Origin: Streptomyces lomondensis
GTDB taxonomy: Bacteria > Actinomycetota > Actinomycetes > Streptomycetales > Streptomycetaceae
Assembly (NCBI RefSeq): GCF_014651035.1
Contig: NZ_BMWC01000002.1
Span: forward strand, 682,001 to 746,000
Reading direction: 5' to 3'
DNA: 64,000 nucleotides
This document shows positions 26,936 through 34,301 of the stretch, piece after piece. The position numbers and the translations under genes were made by a program. Every line of letters begins with the position of its first letter. The stretch's first letter is position 1. The notes beneath the pieces were generated by a model that searched no databases, had not been told where the DNA came from, and worked only from the letters and a program-made list of their open reading frames with translations.

Positions 26936-27370
26936 GAGGGGTCTCCTGTCTGCTGGTGTCTGCCGGTGATCACACGGATTGTCGATAGGTCGCTGCCATC
27001 ACTCGAGTCAGCGTATCCGGTCACGTTTCGATCACCTCCAGCGCCCATGGTTACAGGCCGGGCGCCAACAGACATATATCGACTTTCCAGGACGTAGCTG
27101 TTTATGTGCGATTTGCCGTATTGAGGAAGCAAATTCCCCTTGCGGGATATTGCGCCCCAGGTCGTGATCAGTGAGTTGAATCACTTCTCCCTCTCGGCAG
27201 CCGTACCCCCGCACCGTCCCGTACCCCCGTTCGCGGAAAGCAAGTTGAGCCTTGGCATCCGCAAAGGATCAAGCGACTCATATCCCCCGACCAAGGTCAA
27301 CGGGCTCGATATGTGACTCCGGTGCTTGTTCCCGACATGTGCTCTCGCATACGTTCCGGGCCTGTCCGGC
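26936..27370. other. intergenic region with divergent promoters, relatively AT-rich
   Basis: 435 bases with no gene I would support. The stretch 27060-27160 is distinctly less GC-rich than its surroundings. An inverted repeat GTGAT/ATCAC spans 27164-27184. It should hold the promoter of the polyprenyl synthase (leftward) and of the riboswitch-controlled transcript (rightward). Confidence 0.6.
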
Positions 27371-27563
27371 GGACGCCGAATCCTGCCGCCGCCCGGACTC
27401 CCCACACGAACCGACTCACTCACGCAGGGCAGGAGCGGGGGACCCAGGTAAGTCGCCGGTCCGCACAGCGGAACGGCTCGGGGTGAAGCCGCGCACGGCA
27501 GCACAGCGCCGTACGCGGCCGGGCACCTCCCGGCCCGAACCCGACAGCTCACCTCGCAGGCGC
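27371..27563 (+). ncRNA. ydaO/yuaA c-di-AMP riboswitch
   Basis: Leader RNA element that senses cyclic di-AMP. Recognised from its conserved blocks in order: GCCGAATCCTGCCGCC at the start, GGGGGACCCAGGTAA, GGCTCGGGGTGAAGCCGCG, and the closing CCCGAACCCGACAGCTCACC with TCGCAGGCGCC, which pairs with the start. It ends just before the ribosome-binding sequence GGAGAGG of the LysM/transglycosylase gene. In Streptomyces such elements are known ahead of cell-wall hydrolase genes, where ligand binding lowers expression. I am confident of the class; the edges are approximate. Confidence 0.9.
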
Positions 27564-27580
27564 CGGAGAGGAACATCGCC

Positions 27581-28348
27581 ATGCCCGGACGAGGTAAGCA
27601 CCGTCGCCCCAGAACCAGCCCGCTCACCCGAGGTGTCGTCGCCGTCGGCACCGGCGGAGCGGCACTGACCCTCCCGCTCCTCGGCGCGACACACGCCAGT
27701 GCCGCCCAGCCGGCCCAGAGCGCGCCCGCAGCCGCCCAGGCCGCGCCCCAGGCGGCCCAGCCCGCCAAGTCCCTCACGTACACCGTGACCAAGGGCGACA
27801 CGCTCTACCGCATCGCGGACAAGTACGACGTCTCGGGCGGCTGGAAGCAGCTCTACAAGGACAACCGCGCCGCCGTCGGCGACGACCCGGGGCTGATCCG
27901 CCCGGGCCTGAAGCTGAAGGTGGAGACGGCGAAGGCGGCCGCCGAGAAGAAGGCGACGCAGTCCTCCGCCCCGGCCAAGCCGGCCGGTGGCGTCGCCAAG
28001 GCCACTCAGGCCTCCGCGAAGACCTACGCGAACAACCTGGACGGCTGGATCCGCGAGGCGCTGGACATCATGGCGCAGCGGGGGATCCCCGGGTCGTACG
28101 ACGGCATCTACCGCAACATCATGCGCGAGTCGTCCGGCAACCCCCAGGCGATCAACAACTGGGACTCCAACGCCGCCAAGGGCACCCCCTCCAAGGGCCT
28201 GCTCCAGGTCATCGACCCGACCTTCGCCGCCTACCACGTGCCCGGCACCCCCTACGACCCGTACGACCCGGTCGCCAACATCACGGCGGCCTGCAACTAC
28301 GCGGCCGACCGCTACGGCTCGATCGACAACGTCAACGGCCCGTACTGA
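27581..28348 (+). CDS. secreted LysM / lytic transglycosylase-like cell-wall protein
   Basis: Cell-wall remodelling protein, 255 residues. Signal peptide about residues 1-41, ending near ATHASA. An Ala/Pro/Gln linker leads to one LysM domain (about 65-110, YTVTKGDTLYRIADKYDVSG). An Ala/Lys linker is followed by a transglycosylase SLT domain with the catalytic glutamate in NIMRESSGNPQAINNWDSN and KGLLQVIDPTFAAYHVPG. ATG at 27581 follows GGAGAGG directly after the c-di-AMP riboswitch, so expression should fall when c-di-AMP is high. The 3' end overlaps the convergent HAD gene by 37 bases. Confidence 0.93.
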   Translation: MPGRGKHRRPRTSPLTRGVVAVGTGGAALTLPLLGATHASAAQPAQSAPAAAQAAPQAAQPAKSLTYTVTKGDTLYRIADKYDVSGGWKQLYKDNRAAVGDDPGLIRPGLKLKVETAKAAAEKKATQSSAPAKPAGGVAKATQASAKTYANNLDGWIREALDIMAQRGIPGSYDGIYRNIMRESSGNPQAINNWDSNAAKGTPSKGLLQVIDPTFAAYHVPGTPYDPYDPVANITAACNYAADRYGSIDNVNGPY

Positions 28349-29160
28349 GCCGTCCCGCCCAGCAGTCGCTCGAGGACGACGGCGATGCCGTCGTCCTCGT
28401 TCGACAGGGTGACCTCGTCGGCCACGGCCTTGAGTTCGGGATGGGCGTTGGCCATCGCGACGCCGTGGCCGGCCCAGTCGAACATCGGGATGTCGTTGGG
28501 CATGTCGCCGAAGGCGATGGTGTCCGCCGACCGCAGCCCCAGGTGCTCGGCGGCCAGGGCCAGGCCCGTCGCCTTGGTGACCCCGCACGGCTGGAGCTCG
28601 ACCGTGCCGGGCCCCGACATCGTCACCGTCGCCAGTGAGCCGACCACCGAGCGGGCCGTCGCCGCCAACTCGTCGTCCGTCAGGTACGGATGGCGCAGCA
28701 GCACCTTGCTGATGGGCTCGCCCCACAGTTCGTCGCGCCGGTCGACCCGGACGGCGGGCAGGGTCGGGTGCGGCATGAGATAGCCCGGCTCGATCAGCGT
28801 CAGCCCGTCGACCCCGTCCTGGTCGACCGCGGCGTACACCTGCCCCACCTCGGCCTCGATCTTGCCGAGGGCGGTCTCGGCCAGTTCCCGGTCCAGGGTG
28901 ATGGACCACAGCAGCCGGTCCGCGCCGGCGTCGTACACCTGCGCGCCCTGCCCGCACACCGCGAGCCCCGTGCAGCGGAGGTCGTCGAGGAGCGGCCGCA
29001 CTCTCGGTGCCGGCCGGCCCGTCACCACGAGGTGCTGGGCACCGGCGTCCGCCACCCGCGCGAGCGCGGCGAGAGACCGGTCGGAGAGGGTGTCGTCGCC
29101 GCGCAGCAGCGTTCCGTCCAGGTCGGTGGCGATGAGTGAATATGCGATGGGTGCGGCCAT
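28312..29160 (-). CDS. HAD-family (Cof-type) phosphatase
   Basis: Haloacid dehalogenase-superfamily hydrolase, 282 residues, with a large C2-type cap. Motif I DLDGTLLRGDD, motif II VVTGRP, the motif III lysine in GVTKATGL, and motif IV AFGDMPNDIPMFDWAG are all present. Such enzymes usually remove phosphate from sugar phosphates or cofactors; the substrate is not visible. ATG at 29160. The 3' end carries a 13-bp hairpin (28371-28399) that may terminate the opposing transcript. Confidence 0.9.
   Translation of the reverse strand: MAAPIAYSLIATDLDGTLLRGDDTLSDRSLAALARVADAGAQHLVVTGRPAPRVRPLLDDLRCTGLAVCGQGAQVYDAGADRLLWSITLDRELAETALGKIEAEVGQVYAAVDQDGVDGLTLIEPGYLMPHPTLPAVRVDRRDELWGEPISKVLLRHPYLTDDELAATARSVVGSLATVTMSGPGTVELQPCGVTKATGLALAAEHLGLRSADTIAFGDMPNDIPMFDWAGHGVAMANAHPELKAVADEVTLSNEDDGIAVVLERLLGGTAQYGPLTLSIEP
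28371..28399. terminator. 13-bp perfect stem inside the HAD gene end
   Basis: CGAGGACGACGGC, loop GAT, GCCGTCGTCCTCG. It lies 23 bases after the transglycosylase stop, so it can terminate that transcript while coding for the C-terminal part of the HAD protein on the other strand. Confidence 0.6.
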
Positions 29161-29331
29161 GATCAGAGAATACGGACAGCGCGCCCCTTCGTTTCATCGC
29201 ACGGCGCACGCCGATTGCCCGGTTGAAGGCCTCTGCACCAGTTGGCAACAACATGGTCCGCTACCTACCGTCGAGGCCGTCTCGGGCGGTACCTTCCAAG
29301 TGTCCAGGGGGGACTTGATCGGGGGGTCGAG

Positions 29332-30417
29332 TTGAGCAGTGGGCGCATTCGCGTGGTGGGGCCCGGGGAGCTCGGCGAGGGGGAAAGGGAGCGCTGGCGC
29401 GCGCTGCGCGCCGCCTCGGAGGCGCCGCGCAGCCCTTTCATGGAACCGGAGTTCACCGACGCCGTCGGCCGGGTGAGGCCGCGGGCCCGGGTCGCGGTGG
29501 TGTACGAGGGGCGGGAGCCGGCCGGCTTCCTGCCGTACGAGCGCGGGCCGTTGGGGCAGGGCCGGGCGATCGGGCTCGGCGTCTCGGACGTCCAGGGCGC
29601 GATCCTGCGGCCCGGACTGGGCCTGGAGACCGGCGAACTGCTGCGTGCCTGCGCGCTGTCGAGCTTCGCCTTCGACAACCTGGAGGCAGAGCAGCGGCTG
29701 TTCGTCCCGTACGCGGCGGAGGAGCACACCAGTTACGTCATCGACGTGGAGAAGGGCTACGAGACGTACGAGTCGGCGCTGCGCGCCCAGTCACCGAAGT
29801 TCCTGAAGACCACCGTGGCCAAGGAGCGCAGGCTGGGCCGGCAGGTCGGCGAGGTGCGGTTCGTGTTCGACGAGCGCGAGCCGGCCGCGCTGCGCACGCT
29901 CATGGGGTGGAAGTCGGCGCAGTACCGCAGGACGGGCCGCCGCGACCGGTTCGCCCAGGAGTGGATCACGCGGCTGGTCGGGCAGCTGGCCCGGACCCGG
30001 GCGCCGGAGTGCAGCGGCACGCTGTCCGTGCTGTACGCCGGTGAGCGGCCCGTCGCCGCGCATTTCGGGCTGCGCTCGGCATCCGTGCTGGCCTGCTGGT
30101 TCCCGGCCTACGACCCGGAGTTCGCGAAGTACTCGCCGGGTCTGGTGCTGCATCTGCGCATGGCCGAGGCGGCCGCCGCCGCGGGCATCGGCCTGCTCGA
30201 CCTGGGGCGGGGCGCGGCCGAGTACAAGGACGCGCTGAAGACGGGCGAACTGCCCGTGTACGAGGGCGCGGCGACGCGGCCGGGGGCGGGCGCGGCGCTG
30301 CACTGGCTGAGCCGCGAGCCGGCGCGCCGCGCGCACCGTTACGTCCGCAGCCGGCCGCGGCTCGCGTCGCTGGCCGCGCGGACCCTGAAGGGCGCGGCCC
30401 GGCTGCGCCGTGCCTGA
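29332..30417 (+). CDS. GNAT/CelD-family acyltransferase (polysaccharide cluster)
   Basis: Protein of about 361 residues resembling the CelD/BcsL-like GNAT proteins found in exopolysaccharide clusters. Recognisable segments are SPFMEPEFTDAVGRVRPRARVAVVYEG near the start (in part), SPKFLKTTVAKERRLGR, and the acetyl-CoA-fold region YAGERPVAAHFGLRSASVLACWFPAYDPEFAKYSPG in part, ending with LLDLGRGAAEYKDALK. The start is a TTG at 29332 with GGGGGG upstream; an earlier TTG at 29242 is less likely. Probably acylates a sugar precursor. First gene of the rightward half of the cluster. Confidence 0.8.
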   Translation: MSSGRIRVVGPGELGEGERERWRALRAASEAPRSPFMEPEFTDAVGRVRPRARVAVVYEGREPAGFLPYERGPLGQGRAIGLGVSDVQGAILRPGLGLETGELLRACALSSFAFDNLEAEQRLFVPYAAEEHTSYVIDVEKGYETYESALRAQSPKFLKTTVAKERRLGRQVGEVRFVFDEREPAALRTLMGWKSAQYRRTGRRDRFAQEWITRLVGQLARTRAPECSGTLSVLYAGERPVAAHFGLRSASVLACWFPAYDPEFAKYSPGLVLHLRMAEAAAAAGIGLLDLGRGAAEYKDALKTGELPVYEGAATRPGAGAALHWLSREPARRAHRYVRSRPRLASLAARTLKGAARLRRA

Positions 30418-30476
30418 CACAAGTCGTACTGACACAGGTCATATCTGACACAGGTCGTACCGGACACGGGTCGTAC
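30414..30476. repeat. four tandem 15-16 bp repeats between polysaccharide genes
   Basis: Units CTGACACAAGTCGTA, CTGACACAGGTCATAT, CTGACACAGGTCGTAC and CGGACACGGGTCGTAC, starting inside the stop codon of the GNAT gene. A fifth unit starts as CTGACGACGA. Regular spacing of 15-16 bases. Confidence 0.9.
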
Positions 30477-30499
30477 CTGACGACGAGGGGGGAGGGCGC

Positions 30500-31786
30500 A
30501 TGGCCCGTTCGGCGCGTGCGCGGGAGGAGATCCGGCGGTTCCTGGACATCGGGGCGGTGCAGGTCGCCGAGCTGGACGTCGACGGCGACCAGGCGGTGCT
30601 CAGACCAGGCCCGGGGAGTCCGCCGGTGACGCACGGCGAGGTGTTCGTGCTGGTCAGGATGGGCGGGCGGCCGGTGGGCACGCTGCTCGGGCGGGTGCCG
30701 GAGGGGGCGGACGCCACGGCCGTGCTGGCGGCGCGGGCGCGGGCGGAGTGTGCCCCGGCCGTGGCGGACGACCCCGGGGAGCCGCCGTACACGAGTGTCG
30801 TCGTCGCCACCCGGGAGCGCGCCGGGCAGCTCGCCCGCGCGCTGGACTCGCTGCTGGCTCAGGACCATCCGCGGTTCGAGATCGTCGTGGTCGACAACGC
30901 GCCCGTGACGGGCGAGACGCGGGAGCTGGTCGAGCGGAAGTACGCCGAGCGGGTGCGGTACGTGTGCGAGCCGGTGCCCGGTCTCGCGGTCGCCCACAAC
31001 ACCGGCCTCGCGGCCGTGCGCGGCGAGGTGGTCGCCTTCACCGACGACGACGTGGTCGCCGATCCGCGCTGGCTGACGGAGCTGACCGCGCGTTTCGGCG
31101 CCGACGCCGGACTCGGGTGCAGCACGGGGCTGATCCTGCCCGCGCGGCTCGCCACACCGGCCCAGGTGCTCCTGGAGAGCCACGGCGGCTTCGCGAAAGG
31201 CTTCACTCCAAGGACGTACGACCCGGAGCGCCCGCCGGGCGACGAGCCGCTGTTCCCGTTCACGGCGGGGCGGTTCGGCTCGGGCGCCAACATGGCGTTC
31301 CGGACGGCGGTGCTGCGGTCCGTCGGCGGTTTCGACCCGGCCACCGGTGCCGGCACGGCCGCCCGGGGCGGCGACGACCTCTACGGCTTCGTCCGCGTCC
31401 TGGCCGACGGCCACCGGCTGCGCTACACGCCGTACGCCCTGGTGTGGCACCACCACCGGGAGACCTGGCGGGACCTGGAGACGCAGGCGTACGGCTACGG
31501 CGCCGGGCTCACCGCCTACCTCACCGCCGTGCTGGTGAACCGGCCCGCGCTGCTGCCGGCGTTCCTCGCGAGGCTGCCGCGCGGCCTCGCCCACGCCCGC
31601 GCGCTGACCGCCGTACGCGAGACGGAGCGGGTGGACGGCGGTGGCCTGCCGGGTGATCACGATGTGCGGACGCATCCCTGGCCGCGGCGGCTGTCACGGT
31701 TGCAGCGCAGGGGGATGGTGTACGGGCCTGTCGGATATGTGCGGGCGCGGAGGGCGCTGCGCGCGAGGGTTCAGGGGGCGAGATGA
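30500..31786 (+). CDS. family 2 glycosyltransferase
   Basis: GT-A fold sugar transferase, 428 residues. The catalytic domain starts near residue 97 with YTSVVVATRERAGQLARALDSLL. It has the DXD-type motif AFTDDDVVADPRW, and acceptor-side sequence GSGANMAFRTAVLRSVGGFD, then GGDDLYGFVRVLADGHRLRY and a WHHHRE motif. A 95-residue N-terminal domain of unknown role precedes it. ATG at 30500 follows GAGGGGGGAGGG. Coupled to the deacetylase by an ATGA overlap. Confidence 0.9.
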   Translation: MARSARAREEIRRFLDIGAVQVAELDVDGDQAVLRPGPGSPPVTHGEVFVLVRMGGRPVGTLLGRVPEGADATAVLAARARAECAPAVADDPGEPPYTSVVVATRERAGQLARALDSLLAQDHPRFEIVVVDNAPVTGETRELVERKYAERVRYVCEPVPGLAVAHNTGLAAVRGEVVAFTDDDVVADPRWLTELTARFGADAGLGCSTGLILPARLATPAQVLLESHGGFAKGFTPRTYDPERPPGDEPLFPFTAGRFGSGANMAFRTAVLRSVGGFDPATGAGTAARGGDDLYGFVRVLADGHRLRYTPYALVWHHHRETWRDLETQAYGYGAGLTAYLTAVLVNRPALLPAFLARLPRGLAHARALTAVRETERVDGGGLPGDHDVRTHPWPRRLSRLQRRGMVYGPVGYVRARRALRARVQGAR

Positions 31787-32709
31787 GGACGACGACGAGC
31801 AGGCGCGGTGCGGGGCAGGGGGACGGCAGAGGCCGGGCGGAACGGGGGGCGCAGGACGGTGAGGGCCCGATACGCCCGGGGCGTTCAGCGGCTGCGCCGA
31901 GCCCGGGTGGCGTCCGCGCCCCGGCCATCCCGGTCTTCCTGTACCACTCGGTGATGGACGACCCGCCCGGCTGGATCGCCGAGTTCACGGTCACGCCGCA
32001 GCAGTTCGCCGCGCATCTCGACGCCGTGGTCCGCAGCGGCCGTACGCCCGTCACGATCAGTGCGATCGCCGACCATCTGGCCGGGCGGGCGCCCCTGCCG
32101 CCCCGGCCCGTGCTGCTCACCTTCGACGACGGCTTCGCCGATCTGCCCGGCCCCACCGCCGAGGCGCTGGCCGAGCGCGCGCTGCCCGCCACGGCGTATC
32201 TCACCACCGGCGCCATCGCCCCGGGCGGCCGGAGTCTGCTGCCGCCCGCCCCGATGATGCCCCTGGCCCGGGCGGCGGAGCTGGAACGTTACGGCATGGA
32301 GATCGGCAGCCACACGGTCACCCACGCGCAGCTCGACACGCTGTCCGCGAAGGACCTGGCGTACGAGCTGCGGGCCTCGAAGGCCGTGCTGGAGGACGCC
32401 CTCGGGCACGAGGTCCGCCATCTCGCCTATCCGCACGGCTACAACAGCCCCCGGGTGCGGGCCATGTCGGCCCGGGCCGGCTACGAGACGGCGGCCGCCG
32501 TACGGCACGCGCTCAGCTCCGACCGCGACGAGCGCTACCGCATCGCCCGGCTCATCGTCCGGCGCACCCACACCGTCGCCGATGTCGAGGGCTGGCTGGC
32601 GGGCGCGGGCGCCCGGGTCGCGCCGTACCGGGACGGGCCGAAGACGATCGCCTGGCGGTGGTACCGGCGGGCCCGCGCGATGGTGCGCGGGCCCGAGTTC
32701 GCGGGCTGA
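31783..32709 (+). CDS. polysaccharide deacetylase (CE4/NodB type)
   Basis: Metal-dependent N- or O-deacetylase of a polysaccharide or its precursor, 308 residues. Motif 1 LTFDDGF supplies base and metal-ligand aspartates; motif 2 GSHTVTHAQL supplies two histidines; the later motif LAYPHGYNS is present. The N-terminal 45 residues are Arg/Gly-rich with no signal peptide or membrane segment, so it may act inside the cell on a lipid-linked or nucleotide sugar. ATG at 31783 overlaps the glycosyltransferase stop. Confidence 0.9.
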   Translation: MRTTTSRRGAGQGDGRGRAERGAQDGEGPIRPGRSAAAPSPGGVRAPAIPVFLYHSVMDDPPGWIAEFTVTPQQFAAHLDAVVRSGRTPVTISAIADHLAGRAPLPPRPVLLTFDDGFADLPGPTAEALAERALPATAYLTTGAIAPGGRSLLPPAPMMPLARAAELERYGMEIGSHTVTHAQLDTLSAKDLAYELRASKAVLEDALGHEVRHLAYPHGYNSPRVRAMSARAGYETAAAVRHALSSDRDERYRIARLIVRRTHTVADVEGWLAGAGARVAPYRDGPKTIAWRWYRRARAMVRGPEFAG

Positions 32710-32715
32710 CCGGGC

Positions 32716-33864
32716 TTACTTCAGCGGCTGGTTGAGGTACGGGTCGGAGACCGCCTTGCGCAGGCTGTCCCAGGCCGCGTCGTTCGCCAGCGCGAGGTTG
32801 CAGTGCGGTCCGGGGTCGCGGTAGTTCCACTGCAGGGCGGCCTTGACGCCCTCCAGACCCTTCAGCACCCCGGGCACCTGCGCGTACCACTCGGCCTGCC
32901 GCTGCGGGCGGGCCGAGTCCGCGGCCGTGCCGAACTCGGAGAGCATCAGCGGCTTGTCGTCGGAGATGTTCTGGCGGATCCAGTCGTGCGTGGCGTTCTG
33001 GGTCTGCGCGAAGGTGAGCCAGCCCGCGTCGTGACAGCGGTAGTAGTTGTACTGGTTGTAGCCGACCCAGTCGACGTACTCGTCGCCGGGATACATCCGC
33101 TTGATCACGTCGGCGTGGTCGAGGTACCCGGTGGTGATCCACGTCCACACCACGTTGTCGACGCCCAGCTCGCGGAACCGGTCGTGGATGTGCCGGTACG
33201 CCTTCACGAAGTCGGCGGGCGTGCCGTTGGCCGGGGTGCGGGTGTCCATCTCCAGGTCGAAGGAGAGGAACACCTTCTTGCCGTAGTCCTTGATGCGCCG
33301 GGCCTGGACGTCGATGACCTTCTCGTCCAGCTCGCCGGCCGCGATCTGCTTCCAGGTCGGCTGCTGCTTCTTCGTGCCGCCCCACCACTTGCTCTCCCAG
33401 GACAGCAGCAGCAGGTGGTCCCGGCCGACGCGCTGCTCCTCCGGGGTGAGCAGCTGGCCCTCCCTGCGGGTGCCCTCGGGCAGGGACATGTCGTGGTACG
33501 TGTACACGATGTCGAGTGCGCGGCCCACGCGTTTCTCGTAGGCGCGCACCTTCTCGGGCAGGTCGTCCCGCTCGTGCGGCACGAACGCGCCGAACCAGGC
33601 GCCGCAGGGCGGTTCCAGGAGCGCCGTGGGGCGGCAGTCCGCGTCGGCCCCGGCGGCTCCCTGTTCCGGTCCTGAGGCGTCCCGGAGGGCGAGTACGGCG
33701 ACCAGGACCGCGCTGACGACCGTGGCGGACGTGATCAGCAGGCGGCGCCGGCTCGATGCGAAGGGGCCGGCGGCCCGCTGCTGTTCTCCGGGTGGCTTCC
33801 TGCGGTGCTGTCCGGTCGTGACGGGGTCGCGGCGAAAGGGACGGTGGGGACGGTTGAACCTCAC
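32716..33864 (-). CDS. membrane-anchored GH26-like glycoside hydrolase
   Basis: Putative endo-glycanase, 382 residues, with one N-terminal membrane segment (about residues 42-60) that anchors it outside the cell. The (beta/alpha)8 domain has the GH26 pattern TPADFVKAYRHIHDRFRELG and NVVWTWITTGYLD. The likely nucleophile is the Glu in PLMLSEFGTAAD and the acid/base candidate the Glu in FLSFDLEMD, where most relatives read HEMN. GTG at 33864 overlaps the previous gene as GTGA. It ends 6 bases from the opposing deacetylase. Such hydrolases in polysaccharide clusters often trim or release the product. Confidence 0.82.
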   Translation of the reverse strand: MRFNRPHRPFRRDPVTTGQHRRKPPGEQQRAAGPFASSRRRLLITSATVVSAVLVAVLALRDASGPEQGAAGADADCRPTALLEPPCGAWFGAFVPHERDDLPEKVRAYEKRVGRALDIVYTYHDMSLPEGTRREGQLLTPEEQRVGRDHLLLLSWESKWWGGTKKQQPTWKQIAAGELDEKVIDVQARRIKDYGKKVFLSFDLEMDTRTPANGTPADFVKAYRHIHDRFRELGVDNVVWTWITTGYLDHADVIKRMYPGDEYVDWVGYNQYNYYRCHDAGWLTFAQTQNATHDWIRQNISDDKPLMLSEFGTAADSARPQRQAEWYAQVPGVLKGLEGVKAALQWNYRDPGPHCNLALANDAAWDSLRKAVSDPYLNQPLK

Positions 33865-34301
33865 TGAGCAGAACCCTTCGGTGTCCTCGGCGTCGTCCTG
33901 GGCGGCGGGGAGGCGCGCAGCGGCGGACAGAACGCGGCGAGCGTGGTCAGCAGCGTCAGCGTCAGCAGTACTCGCTGTGCGCTGAAGGTGTGCGTGGCGA
34001 TCAGCACGGTGGCGACGAGCATCACGGCGCCGATGCTCAGGAACAGCGTCAGCATCAGCCGCTCCAGCAGGTCGGAGTGGCGGGCGAAGTCCGGGTCCCG
34101 GCGCTCGACGGGCCCTTCGGCGGGCCGTGCTCCCAGCGCGGGGGCGCAGACTCTGACCATGGCCGCGCCCGGGCCCGCCGCCAGGAAGAGCGCGACCGCG
34201 GCGCCCCGCAGCGGCGATCCGCCGGGCAGGGCGAGCGCGGCGAGCGCCAGCCAGCCGCCGAACGGCGGCAGCATCCGGACCACGAGTTCCTGTGGTGTCA
34301 T
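33861..34301 (-). CDS. small membrane protein of polysaccharide cluster
   Basis: Protein of 146 residues with about four hydrophobic segments in two pairs (GGWLALAALAL with AVALFLAAGPGAAMV; LFLSIGAVMLVATVLIA with LLTLTLLTTLAAF). A charged loop, RRDPDFARHSDLLERLM, lies between the pairs. Not recognised by family. ATG at 34301 overlaps the stop of the large membrane protein upstream, and its own stop overlaps the GH26 gene, so all three are translationally coupled and may form a complex. Confidence 0.8.
   Translation of the reverse strand: MTPQELVVRMLPPFGGWLALAALALPGGSPLRGAAVALFLAAGPGAAMVRVCAPALGARPAEGPVERRDPDFARHSDLLERLMLTLFLSIGAVMLVATVLIATHTFSAQRVLLTLTLLTTLAAFCPPLRASPPPRTTPRTPKGSAQ

Noticed and set aside
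30414..30476. attachment site or insertion-sequence end
   Set aside because: Direct repeats without inverted ends, no integrase or transposase nearby, and no change in composition.
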